A DNA stretch of 64,000 bases from Durusdinium trenchii (taxonomy: Eukaryota > Sar > Dinophyceae > Suessiales > Symbiodiniaceae). The stretch covers positions 276,580-340,579 of the forward strand of contig CAXAMN010003014.1 of the NCBI GenBank assembly GCA_963970005.1, read 5' to 3'. Under the pieces are notes generated by a model. The model saw only the letters and a list, made by a program, of their open reading frames with translations. It was not told the DNA's origin and did not search any database. Below are positions 10,690 to 20,812 of this stretch, piece after piece; the stretch's first letter is position 1, and every line of letters starts with the position of its first letter. The position numbers and the translations under genes are program-made.

Positions 10690-11451
10690 GAAAGAAAAGG
10701 AGACTGGAGAGACTACATCCCGCTCTTTGACGGCACGGCCTCCGGGTACAAAGAATGGGGGAAAAGAGTGACCGCCTACTTCCGCAAAATGGCGCCAAGG
10801 TGAAGCAGTTCTCAACCTCTTGGGCAGTTTAACTGGAACTGCCTGGAAGTTGGTCGAAGATTTTGACCTGGACACCGCTGAAGACCCAGACAGTTTCCAG
10901 AAGCTGTTGTCCTTGCTGGATGCATCAGAATGATGCACAGACAGTGCTGCCCCCGACTTCGCCAGCTACTTTGAGTACCCTGGCAGACGCAGTGGACAAA
11001 CATTGCTCCAGTACATCAGAAAAACATGGAGTCAGCTAGCCAAGTGAAGTGCAAGGCTGGCGCATCTTGGCGAAAGCTAATTTATTTGTCAAGAGAACAA
11101 AAACAAATGGCGATGACACAAGCTGCCTCGCTGGAGCGGAAGAAGATTCAAGCTGCGATCTTTGCCATCCTCGGCCAGGACTACAAGACCACCTTGAGTC
11201 AAGGCCTGTGGGATCGACGCCGCACTGCAGCTCGGTCCGGAAAAGGCCGTGGATACTACACCTCTGAACAGCCTGTTGATGAAGGCTACTGGATGAACGA
11301 TATCGGGGAGAAGTGCGAGGACATTGGCTTTGAGCATGATGACACCTACGAGGATGTTCAATTCCATGAGGATGACAACATGGAAGATTGGGGCTATGAT
11401 GAGTCTGACGCCGAACAAGGATACCACCAACATGAGGACCTACGACATTGA
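10690..11451 (+). pseudogene. Gag region of the retrotransposon, frameshifted
   Basis: The start contains IPLFDGTASGYKEW, the motif typical of Gag in dinoflagellate copia elements. The frame breaks at a stop near 10801 and continues in another frame with LVEDFDLDTAEDPDSF-like sequence. It resumes as a clean frame (about 11080-11451) with LSREQKQMAMTQAASLERKK and an acidic Asp/Glu/Tyr-rich tail. No intact CCHC knuckle was found. At least two frame changes disrupt it. Confidence 0.75.
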
Positions 11452-12530
11452 GGAGTATGACACCGCAATCGCGACCTACATGGACGGAAGACGCAGATTC
11501 CAAGACTCGAAGCTGAGTCGTGGATACCTTCCAGTGGTCGCCCTGCAAGACTCGCCTTCTTCCATCTTCTTCCTATTTACTTCCTACAACAAGGGCAACG
11601 AGCGAAATCTGCGTTGGCACCTCCATTGCGGCGCTCTTGGCAACTGCCCTCAGCCTCCCAGTGCGAAGCCTACGGCATCCACTGCAAGTGGAGGCCCGTC
11701 CAAGACAGGCCACTACAGTTGAATCCATGGCTCAAGAATATGATGGATCCCTGGAAGACGGCATGGTGATCTTCGAGGACTTGTCAGCCATGACAAGACC
11801 AGACTGCGCGATGATCGACCCAGGAGCAAGCACTCTGCTTCTTGGAATGGGCCCTTGAAGCGCTACATCGAGCGCCTTCGCAGTCTTGGTTTTGACGACG
11901 ACGACGACAACCAACTGATTTTCAACAAGGTCAACAGGACCTTCCACTTTGCTAGACAATCAAATTATCTGCACTTGGTCCGTGAAGCTCCCTGTCTACA
12001 TCGACTACAAGTTTGGTTACACCCAAAGGGAGAAACCCCTGTTCTGCCTGGGACGACCAATTGCAGAGCCTTTGGGACTGTGCGTAGACTTTGCACCGCA
12101 GACCCTTCGCTTCCAAGACAGCGAATGGGAACCGGCCACCCTTGGAAGACATGGTGAATATCTTCTACCTCTCACTGCCACCTTCACTGAGGAACAGTTG
12201 AACATGGAGCCGGACTTTGACCTTGTTGTGGAAGCTGATGCTGGTCCACGCAAGAGCTTCAAGGACTTCTGCACTGAGGTCGCCTTCCATGTTGAGGACC
12301 ATGACATCATCCAAGGTGAGCGACCCTGTTCGGAAAAGCGGTGGAAAGGCCTACATCATGCACTCCAAGAGAAAACCAACGAGTTGCACGCCATGGTGAC
12401 TCATGCTCTCCACACTGAAAAGCCTCAGAAACGCATCTTATGGGAGAACTGTGTCGCTGCAGTTGCTGAAGCGTTGAACATGGAGACCCGACTCTTTGGC
12501 TATCGCACTGGCTGGAACTTTCAACCTTAA
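11452..12530 (+). pseudogene. Protease and following linker, frameshifted
   Basis: Fragments in three frames. The aspartic protease active site DPGAS is at about 11817-11831 within CAMIDPGASTLLLGMGP, followed by a stop. The next frame continues with RYIERLRSLGFDDDD. Then 11949-12530 encodes an uninterrupted ~190-residue linker that includes FCLGRPIAEPLGLCVDF. The protease would release the polyprotein products in an intact element. It cannot here, because of the breaks. Confidence 0.75.
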
Positions 12531-13082
12531 CCTCAAGGAGCACCGCGTGGCCTTCGTCCAGCTAATAGATGAGATCCTGTTCATGCCTACTTGTGGACCA
12601 TGGAGTCCAACTCTGATGAGCAACGGCAACGGCTCAGACACTGGCATCACGACACCCACTTGAAGTTCGTGAAGCAAGGCTATCTTTGACAACCACGAGA
12701 TGGACGGCGTGCCCACAATGAGCAGCCGACTCACGCCTTGTCATGGCAAGCCACGGCCTTGCGATCACTTCCAGGACACTTTCATCAGCGCGCATATGGT
12801 GCTCTCTGTTGTGACGATGATGGACGACGGCGACCAGTCAAGAAGGCAACTACCATCTTGACCACGAAGAATGCTGTGGCCCAGGTGAGGAGCCGACTGC
12901 GCGACAACACCCGCGAACATTGTAATTTAGACGGATCTATGCCGGGATGGTGAGTGAAGCGCGCAGTGTTCATGGAGAACTTTCAGCCCACCATGGCTGC
13001 CGTGCTCGCAACCGCATATTGGCCGCTCCTGAGCTCACGCATCTTTGTGACTGTGCCCTGGCTGTGAATGAAGAACAGGTTC

Positions 13083-13475
13083 CTGAAGGAAGCTGCGCCA
13101 AAATGAGCTTGACCACTGTCGAGAATAAGGTGGATGCCCTGCGACGGGTCCAACGACTTCACCGAAACCTTGGACACCCTATACCACCAAGCCATTGTGA
13201 CTATATACCCAAACCAGAGGCGCCAACTGGACTGTGCGTCGCAATATCAGTGCGCCGCACGTCAGCGGTACAAGTGCCCCAATGCAGTTGCTCCTGCCAC
13301 GATCTCCACTACCACCACATTCAACCAACTCGTGCAAGCCGACGTGATGTGGGCGAAGAGCAACCCCAAAAAGTTCCCTATTCTCTCCATCATCGACACT
13401 GCCACCAAGTACCAGGCGGCAACAGTGCTCCATGGAGGCATCCCGCCACCAAGTACTGGCGGAACGTCCAGAAGA
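13083..13475 (+). pseudogene. Integrase N-terminal part, ends at the inversion breakpoint
   Basis: HRNLGHP (GAG-pre-integrase signature) appears near 13158. After a frame change it is followed by TTFNQLVQADVMWAKSNPKK and SIIDTATKYQAATVLHG, the first catalytic-Asp region of a copia integrase core. The reading continues to YWRNVQ near 13470 and then switches to unrelated sequence that is coding on the other strand. The second Asp and the Glu of the D,D(35)E triad were not found in either half. Confidence 0.75.
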
Positions 13476-13992
13476 GCTCGAGCATTGGTGCTCTCAGCAT
13501 CATGGTGTTCGCCCTGTTGGAGTTCCAGCTTGTAGATCTCCAGGGTGTCCATAAGCTCCTTCTTTTCATTGTTAGGGCCACTTTGGTGTCAATCAGCTCT
13601 TGGAGAGCCTTGGCCATGTCGGTGTCGGTGTCCAACCATTTCTGTTTCCATTTCTCTGCCTCTTCGGCGAGGCTGGCGATGTTCGCCTGCATTGCCAGCT
13701 GTTGTAGTCTGCCGGCGCGCTTGCCGTACCGGTGGCCTAGAATCGTGCCAAAGAGCATGAACAAAGCGGCCAGCATGTACAGAATGTACCAACCCATGGA
13801 ACTGATGAAGACATTGTCAACAAGCTTCAAGCCCGTGTCATTCACAAGGACTTCATTGGCATCGCCGTAGTAGGCCACTAGCGCTGTTTCACCCAACGCT
13901 GTCTTGTTCAAGGTGAAGGCCATCATGCCGAATAGGATTCGCTGCACATACTTTGGCGTTGCCGTAGGTCTGGTCGTTGTCAATGTATACAC
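13476..13992 (-). pseudogene. C-terminal membrane tail of the polyprotein (inverted segment)
   Basis: A minus-strand frame reads through FGMMAFTLNKTALGETALV, a hydrophobic segment YILYMLAALFMLFGTILGH, and a charged helix with KWKQKWLDTDTDM. A frameshift near 13570 leads into HHDAESTNARALLD, which ends at the breakpoint. I believe such a membrane-anchored C-terminal tail follows RNase H in dinoflagellate copia polyproteins. Its role is unknown. Its position immediately after RNase H on the minus strand supports a single inverted block. Confidence 0.6.
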
Positions 13993-14217
13993 TCCTCTTC
14001 GTCGTCCATCAATTCATCATCCGGTTTGTGTTGTGTGTTGTTGGTTGACTGTTGTGTGGATTGATTCTGTTGTAGTGACAGCGGGGGAATGCTTTGAGAA
14101 AATCTAGTCTGCTTGCCTCTCGATCTTTGGCTGTCTTCTTCTTGGCAGCCACGTAGTCCGTAGTTAGTAGAACGGTTTGACTGTCACCACGTATCAGGTG
14201 AATGACAGTGTGAGCTG

Positions 14218-14685
14218 CTAGCTGAATCTAGCAGTGCTGCGCGGCATCAGCTCGCGTCTTCCGTGCTGTAGGCGATCAGCAAGCAGGCTCCTTGTTTGGC
14301 TTTTCGTCAAGCCGTCTGCGAATTGCCTTTCGCTAGAGATCCAGCGAAGCTCACCATGCAGGGACATGATCTGCTCCTTCATGACTCTGATTTCCCGAGA
14401 TGTCCTTCGGTCAACTGAAGTCGAGCTGGAACAGCCTTCCTTGTGGGAGCTGTCAGACAGCGCTTTTGCGTCGGTGATGAGAATCGGCTTCGCCACTGTT
14501 CCACCATGTAGGATTTCACGAAGGCTCTTCTGAGGGTTCAGGAGGCTTGTGCTTCTGCTGATAAGGAGCTCCGGGCAACACGATGACGTGGTAGCTGAGC
14601 TCTTTTCCACAAGCATCCTGGTGGATGAGGAGCGTGAGATGGCCGCCTTGCGAAGTGCCGTCGGGCCGTACTCCATGCGCTGCAT
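14218..14685 (-). pseudogene. RNase H domain (inverted segment)
   Basis: ITDAKALSDSSHKEG followed by VDRRTSREIRVMKEQI and ELRWISSERQFADGLTK is the RNase H layout of copia elements. The frame is open over its length. It is separated from the reverse transcriptase by a frameshift near 14740. Its function in an intact element is to degrade the RNA strand of the RNA-DNA hybrid. Confidence 0.85.
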
Positions 14686-14742
14686 CGAACATGGTGATCA
14701 GTCGCAGTTCGCTGAGGTCCTTCATGTCTATTGGGGCATAGT

Positions 14743-15490
14743 TCAGCTTGATGTCAGCATTCTGCTTTGCGAACCCCAGCAATGAAGCAATGAGTTTGCA
14801 TCAACGATTGCTTGCATTTTGTTTTGCGACATCTTTCCAGAAACCAAACTGCAACTGCATTGAAGGTGTGGAGCAGTTTGGATGGCGGGCCACTGCATCG
14901 ATCCAAGCAACGCTCTGAGTTGACTGCGGTCCTGATCAGTCATCTCTTCTTCAGGAATTCTGTTTCTGTGGATGGTCACAGGTTTCACCTTGTGGATGTA
15001 TGACTCTTGGCTCACGGTCCAGGCGTAGTTCTTTCTGCTGAGGACTGTGCCACAATAGGTGATCTCTTTGCTGTCATCGTCCCAGGTCCTGAAGTTAAAG
15101 GCTTCCTTCAGTTTCACCTCGGCTTCTGGTTGGACATGTTGCGTCACCAGCGCCCAACATGTCATCAACATGTAGGCATAGCATGCCACATATCTGTGAG
15201 TTTGGTGCTTCAAGAATTGGATGGTGTAGTGTGAATACACAAGGATCCATTTGATTCTGCGCCCAATTGAGTCCTTCGAGACGCTTGCGCGCTTCAAGGA
15301 ACCATCTTCTGGGAGCGTCCAATTGACCGTAGACTTCATCCTCGTCTCTGGTCCGCATCCCAAGATTTGCAGGGCCTTCTGGCGGCAGCTTCAGCCAGAG
15401 TCGTCGTTCTTGAGGAAGACCTTGGAGAAAAGCGGCGCTTACGTCCGCTGACCCGCCTGAGAGCCTGGTAGAGCGCCGACAGCGACAAAA
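14743..15490 (-). pseudogene. Reverse transcriptase (inverted segment)
   Basis: Motifs in order on the minus strand are ADVSAAFLQG, RRLWLKLPPE, a QLDAPRRW segment, MDPCVF and LHVDDMLGAG. The catalytic VDD box (codons at 15161-15169) is intact. The later part continues in another frame (KLKEAFNFRTWDDDSKEITY, then RALLGSMQW) after a frameshift near 15100. A microsatellite separates the N-terminal end from its linker. Confidence 0.88.
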
Positions 15491-15493
15491 GCC

Positions 15494-15669
15494 ATGTTCG
15501 ACAGACAGGGACAGACAGACAGACAGACAGAGACAGACAGACAGACAGACAGAAATAGAGACAGACAGACACAGACAGACAGGACAGGACAGGACAGGAC
15601 AGAACAGAACAGAACAGAACAGCACAGCTCAGGACAGGACAGGACAGACAGACAGAGAGAGAGAGAGAC

Positions 15670-15704
<35 letters not shown>

Positions 15705-15745
15705 CACCGACAGACAGACAGAGAGAGAGAGAGAGAGATAGAGAG

Positions 15746-15778
<33 letters not shown>

Positions 15779-15830
15779 GCAGACAGAGAGAGAGAGAGAC
15801 GGACCGACCGACCGACCGACAGACAGGCCA
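15494..15830. repeat. GACA/GGACA/GA microsatellite inside reverse transcriptase
   Basis: About 335 bp of GACA, GGACA, GAACA and GA units. On minus it sits between the conserved pre-RT block ETASPTASRL and the following MAFVAVGAL / LLSLSAL block, which are adjacent in related elements. It therefore expanded within coding sequence. The Leu/Ser-rich ORFs across it are artefacts. Confidence 0.9.
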
Positions 15831-15839
15831 AGTCGACTG

Positions 15840-17197
15840 GCTGTCGGGGAAGCTGTCTCCAAGTCGCCGGCCAAGGCATCAGCGTCTAATAGCCTCCTTG
15901 CCTTGGCTCTTGGCGAGCTATCGCTGTTCTTGGTCCATTTCAGGAGGATGCGACAGGTGAGAGTGCGATTGGGATCTGCTTCAGAGGTTGTTGAGAACTC
16001 CCAAACACCATTCTCAAAGAAGGACTTGCGCTCCTTGCACTTGGCTTCATAGAAAGCCATCTTGCCCTCGAGGTTCATGCGCTTCTCTGACAAGCGCTGA
16101 TCGTCATTCCACGCCAGATGATTGCATCGGTGCCGTCGTTGGTGGACATGTTGCCGGCGGATGAGACAACCAGACTTGATCTCCCAATTGTCCTTGACAT
16201 TCTCGGTGAGGTCGAATGTCTTTGTCTTCTGGTTGAACGTCCATCCCTTGGGAAGCTTGTCAGGCTGAATGTCTTCGTCGTTGAAGGCAAATGAAGTCAA
16301 ATCCTCGGTGGTTGCATGTGGTCCTGCAGTCGAAGATGGATGTGGTCTTTGATCGAGGTCCGAGGGAAATTGTTTCCTGCCGATTAAAGCGCTGCCGTCG
16401 CTGTTCGAAAGTCTCACCTGGAGGTGCAGTGAAGTGTGATGCAGTCACTGGATCCAGTGGTGTCTTGGCTGGTGTCGGAGGATGTTCTGGTTCTTGAACT
16501 GGTTCAGGTTCTTCAGAGCCTCCATCACTTTCTGGTATGTGGAAGAGCCTCGTTCTGCCGATTAGTCGTGACCGCCTCCTCCGCGGTACGAGCAATCGGT
16601 GGACCCGATTCCACACCCGGTTCCTCCTTGGAGAGTGGGGCGACGCCACGACTTTTGAGGTTCTGGAGGGCTGTTGAGTTCCTGCAGGTCATCCAACATG
16701 GTGTTGTCGATCTTGCCGTTGATCTCTGGTCGTACGTGATGCGGTGCGCATCGGATCAGTTGTCTTGTGCGCGAGCCAGCAGATGTTTGGCGGTTGCTGT
16801 TCATTGAGTTCTCGCATCACGACAAGTGCTGGGCACTGATCTTGATCAAGTCAGCTTGGCCAGCATCACGCCAGCAATGACAGTGTTGTCCAACAAAAAA
16901 AGGTCGGTTTTGGCCAGCGTAGCGTCTGAGGAGAGCTCGGCGTAGTTTCCGGTCGGCGCCAGCTTCCATGAGAGCAGTGCGAGCAGCATGCCATGGACTT
17001 GCCAATGCCCGCAACGTGGAGAACAAGCGACCTTGCGTGTGGCGCGCTGTGGTACCACCTCCCTCCCAAGAGGTCAATGGCCTGGCCTCACGAGAACTAC
17101 GCTGCTGCAAGACCTTAGAGATCACATGAACACTTATACGGCCAAACCAGCTACGAAAGTGTGATTGTGGGTTGACTTGTTCCACGAATGTTTTCAC
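15840..17197 (-). pseudogene. Integrase C-terminus and IN-RT linker (inverted segment)
   Basis: Reading leftwards: GADRKLRRALLRRYAGQNRP and a following WRDAGQADLIKI (17000-16840) form the integrase C-terminal region. Then come RTRQLIRCAPHHVRPEI, an acidic/proline linker EEPEPVQEPEHPPTPAKT and, in the 16260-15840 part, RILLKWTKNSDSSPRAKAR leading to the reverse transcriptase. Several frames are used, so it is broken. The part between about 17200 and 17030 has no clear integrase-core match. Confidence 0.75.
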
Positions 17198-17209
17198 TTC
17201 CCTTTCTCC

Positions 17210-17437
17210 TGCGCAAGTTTCACGCGCATGAGTTCATGTACTTCTGCCACATCGGCGTGTATCCAGATCGACCGATCGTTGGCCCTTTCGCTCGAATCAC
17301 TTGTTGCCCACAGAGGGTGGGCGTCGACCACGAAGCCTAAGGGCTTCGAGTGCCTTTTGCTGCTTGGAAACTTCGAGAGTTCCTTGGTTTGCTTGCTGTT
17401 GGTTACACCTAATGCACTACTCCTTTTGCAAGCTACA
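17210..17437 (+). repeat. 3' LTR of the inverted-half retrotransposon
   Basis: 228 bp starting TGCGCAAGTTTCA and ending AAGCTACA, followed by ACATC. The 14 bases before it are pyrimidine-rich (ACTTCCCTTTCTCC). The expected plus-strand polypurine tract is absent, consistent with loss of the original 3' internal end. Confidence 0.88.
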
Positions 17438-17798
17438 ACATCTTAAATGTTCCAACCTTTCTTTGCATCGAAGACCTGGCACATCCTGGAACCAACCACA
17501 GTCTGCGTGGCAAGGAGCGGATGATGAGAGCTTCGTCCTTGGACGCGCCGAACAGCCAACACAGCAGGTGGAAGTGCGAGCATCGAGCCAAGATACACTG
17601 AACGGCTAGGTGGGCCTGAACAAGGTGAGAGCCAAGTTTGTCAAAACATGAACAAGGTCACCAAGATGATGTATCAATGCTTGGTAGCAAACCCAGGGTG
17701 GCTGGTGGTTCGTCCGGTGGTCTGATATTGCGGTCCTCCTCAGTCTGGCTCCGTGGCAAATGCTTTCCGTGTCAAATGCTCAAAATGAGACGCGCACC

Positions 17799-17990
17799 TC
17801 ATGCATCCTGAGCACAAACGTCATTGCAATCTTCAATTACTGCATCAACTCTAATCAACCCCTTCAAAATTCTTAACGCAAGATGCGCATTGGACATTCG
17901 CAAATCCAACTGCCTCTCATCCTCCTCCTTGATGGAAGGCCAATCGCCTGACAGCGTTGAGGACAAAGCCATGAATTTCAACCGACTCGT
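17799..17990 (-). CDS. Possible terminal exon of an unidentified gene
   Basis: A minus-strand frame reads KFMALSSTLSGDWP, then a charged segment EEDERQLDLRMSNAHLAL, and ends VCAQDA before TGA. Composition is protein-like and unlike neighbouring repeats. The upstream acceptor is not resolved and no domain is recognised. Confidence 0.25.
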   Translation of the reverse strand, partial: TSRLKFMALSSTLSGDWPSIKEEDERQLDLRMSNAHLALRILKGLIRVDAVIEDCNDVCAQDA

Positions 17991-18096
17991 GTTACTTCTA
18001 TCTTCGAGGTCGAAGCAAACTTCCGCCTTCTCGACCTGCGCAGCTCCTCAGACTTCTCAATCGCCGTGCTGCCTCCATTGCAACTATATACTTTTT

Positions 18097-19080
18097 TAGT
18101 TGTTCATTAGTTATAACTAACTTACCCTAGAAGAAGTCAGTTATATCTTAGTTACAACTTGAAGTTATAACTAAGTTATAACTTATTTATAAGTTCCATA
18201 AGTAGTTCATAACTTACTTATAACTAAGAACTAACTACCTTCTTTTTTAAAAACGGATGCCTTTTCCTTCCGCGTGCGAACACAGATATCTCAGCAGAAT
18301 GCTCTATGACACGCCTCCGCTTCAGTGAATACAGTCGATACCGCTCAGATGTGTCCATGATGCAAAGGACAAGCAACACCGTATAGCGGCGCGCGCGCAC
18401 GGTTGGAGCCGCTGAAAAGAATTGAAGAAAACAGTTTGGTTGATGACAGCCGGCCGACAAAGAGCCGACGCTACAACTCGGGTGTGTGTGTGTGTGTGTC
18501 ACGTATACGTATGTGTGGGGGGCCGACACGCAGCCGACGCGGGATGACACGGCGAACGGCAACGATATTCTGACGTGGGGCCGACAAAGGGCCGACAAGG
18601 GTAAACTCACACGGGTATATAACAACGGAGCGGCTCAGATGTGTCCAACCTGCCGCCGTCAAGAAACATCAAGAAACTATCGAAGCGCGTGTAGTCCTGC
18701 TGCTGCCTTCGTGTCTTTGCCCTTGTCTCCGCAACGGTCGACATGCCTCAAACCTATATTTCAGGCACACTTGAACCAAAATCTGCGCAATGTGTTTTTT
18801 TGGTGAAACATAGTTTTGTAACTACGAATAACTAGAAATAACTTTGTATAACTAAGACCTAACTAAGTTATAACTTCCACCTAACTACACCCGGTTTACT
18901 TATAACTTACTTACGTCTAACGTGTTCTGTCCTTACTAAGTTATAACTTTATGTTAAGTTCCTTAAGTATAACTATAGTTATACATACTTATCCTAATAC
19001 AAGTTCTGTTATCGAAATACAAGTTTGCTTGTAGTTCTCTAACTAAAGTTTTAACTTACTTATAATTAAAAATATATATA
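18097..19080. repeat. TTAGTTATAACTAA palindrome-rich arms around a unique core
   Basis: 18097-18241 and 18820-19080 consist largely of overlapping AGTTATAACTTA / TTAGTTATAACTAA motifs, which are self-complementary. The ~580-bp core between them is GC-richer, contains a short TG run (18482-18500) and repeated GGCCGACA motifs, and has only small ORFs. Arms of this type could fold back, so the unit may be a non-autonomous element. Terminal duplications were not identified. Confidence 0.5.
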
Positions 19081-19159
19081 GAAGGGACCGCGTGACGCAG
19101 TAGTTCAGGGCCAAGACTGCGCTTGTCCAATCGCTTCGAAATGGCGGCGTGGGGTCAAG

Positions 19160-19640
19160 AATAGCAATCGCCTCCAACCTAGAAGCGACGTCCTACCTAA
19201 TTGCAAGGGCCTCCCAACCTAATGATGGCCTCCACGATGGCCTCCAACCTACTAGCGATGGCCTCCAATCTAATTACCAGCGATGGCCTCCAACCTAGTA
19301 GCGGTGGCCTTCAACCTAATAGCGATGGCCTCCAAACCCATAGCGATGGCCCCCAACCTAATAACGAGTGCCTCCAACCTAGAAGCGATGGCCTCCAACC
19401 TAGAAGCGGTCGCCTCCAACCTAGAATGGGTGTCCTCCAACCTGGAAAATATGGCCGTCAACCTAGAAGCGATGGCCTCCAACCCACTAGGGATCGCCTC
19501 CAACCTAATAGCGACCCAACCTACTGGTGATGGCCTCCGGACCTAACAGCGATGGCCTCCAACCTAATAGCGATGAGCGATGGCCTCCAACCTAATAGCG
19601 ATGGCCTCCAACGTAATAGGGATGGCCTCCCATACGAGTT
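19160..19640. repeat. Array of a 21-22-bp repeat (core CCTCCAACCTAATAGCGATG)
   Basis: About 20 degenerate tandem copies. The same core occurs singly or in small groups, in both orientations, at roughly 27 further places to the right. Those include 30.3, 31.4, 36.0, 37.1, 41.2, 48.8, 50.4, 50.9, 54.8, 58.6, 59.9, 61.0 and 62.5 kb. It was not seen before 19 kb. Confidence 0.85.
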
Positions 19641-20370
19641 GGTCAGTTGGTTCTTCCGCCTCTTCCACTTGTTTGGTGGCATCGCCAGGGCCTTCGAAAG
19701 CGCCTGAATATCATGACAGGGAAGATCAATCATCCACTGTGATCTGTGTTCCACTATGATCCACTCATGCAGCATCCACCGATAGCGAAAGCATGCGACA
19801 GCTAGATTGCAAGCGCTTCTTATGCTCAAGTCTCACGGATTTCCATGGTGTTCCTTGCCTGTATCCTCTCGGCGTTCATCTTCGACATTCCTCCAAGTTG
19901 GCAGAATATCTCTTTACCATTCACTCGCCCCTTTCCTGACCCTCTCACAACAGGCCTCAAACTTGGTGACCCTGGTGAGGTGTTGCCTTGGCTTCAGATC
20001 TCCCTCAGTCCAAATATAGAAGGCAGGGCTAAGCATCGGGCTCAAAGCGCTGTTGCTGTGCCGCAGAGCTAATCTCCCTGCTGAAGAAGGCTACGCAACG
20101 ACGCGTTGCAAGAAACAAACCAACCTCAATGTGGCTGTGAGGTTGATCTGATCAGCCTGAAGGTGAAGGTGGTGATGGCGGCGACTTTGGAGATGGGCTC
20201 TGAGGTGGTCGTGGCCTAATTAGCGATGCGATGGCGGCTGGTGTCACCAAGGCGAGGCTATGCGCTGTCGGTTGCTTATTTATTGCTGCTGCGGTCTCAT
20301 CGTCCAGGGCCTTTCGTTGCACTCTGAGCCTTGTGCGGAGCAATCCGAGACCTCCGGCCTTACAAAATGA
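19640..20370 (-). CDS. Possible exons of an unidentified minus-strand gene
   Basis: Two segments look coding. 20152-20370 follows an AG (TTTTGTAAG) and encodes GGLGLLRTRLRVQRKALDD, then an Ala-rich stretch and a Pro/Ser-rich end (SPKSPPSPPSPSG) before TGA, so it looks terminal. 19640-19815 encodes CFRYRWMLHEWIIVEHRS and NKWKRRKNQ and runs up to the 21-bp repeat array. They may belong to different genes, because the first already has a stop. No family recognised. Confidence 0.25.
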
Positions 20371-20642
20371 CGAACACCGCCCAGGCAACTTATTAAACAA
20401 AATGCATCTTTTGGCAAAGCCTAAGCCAACATTCTCTGAGCATCTGCGCATTCAAAAATGCCTGCAGTAGAGAGAACGTCTTGCCTGACAAGCCGCAATG
20501 AAGGCAAGCTAGCTGCAACAAACGGCTATAATTTGTAGGTGTGGCAAAAGGTCTACGAACCCGTGCCTCGTGAGTTCACTTTTAGCTGGGTTTGTCCTCA
20601 GCCCCACAGCGGTCAAGCATGACATCGGGACGGTTTAAAACT

Positions 20643-20750
20643 GCATTCGGGAGAAACCTGATCTTTTTGCACTCGACATGACATAGCAGCATGGAATCAT
20701 GCACACTACTAAAGACCCTCTTTTGGCTGAAAACTACCTGCGCACTCGGT
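20643..20750 (+). repeat. Left terminal direct repeat of the gag-protease element
   Basis: Matches 24598-24705 with about 10-12 differences. The Gag frame opens about 60 bp downstream, as expected if this is a short 5' LTR. Confidence 0.65.
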
Positions 20751-20812
20751 GCAGGTTATGAGCCCAAGGCTTTTTTCGATCACCACCTGAGACTGCAGGG
20801 TGTGCAGCTCAG

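Larger units (their letters stand above)
10190..17437 (+). mobile_element. Copia-like LTR retrotransposon with inverted 3' half
   Basis: The two direct LTRs both fit TG...CA ends and are flanked by the same 5-bp duplication ACATC (10185-10189 and 17438-17442). A primer-binding-site-like TGGTAGCGGAGC follows the left LTR, so the element is plus-oriented. The left internal half encodes gag, protease and the start of integrase on plus. From about 13475 to 17200 the coding sense switches to minus: integrase C-terminus, linker, reverse transcriptase, RNase H and a membrane tail. The two halves are complementary rather than duplicated, which argues for one element with an internal inversion and not for two nested copies. 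Frameshifts, the missing integrase core and a microsatellite in the polymerase show it is inactive. Confidence 0.88.

Noticed and set aside
14743-17197. A second, minus-oriented retrotransposon nested in the first
   Set aside because: No extra LTR, primer site or target duplication was found inside, and its domains complement rather than duplicate those of the plus-strand half.
19160-19640. Regular short repeats resembling a CRISPR array
   Set aside because: Units are tandem with no unique spacers, the same unit is dispersed genome-style elsewhere, and the setting is eukaryotic.
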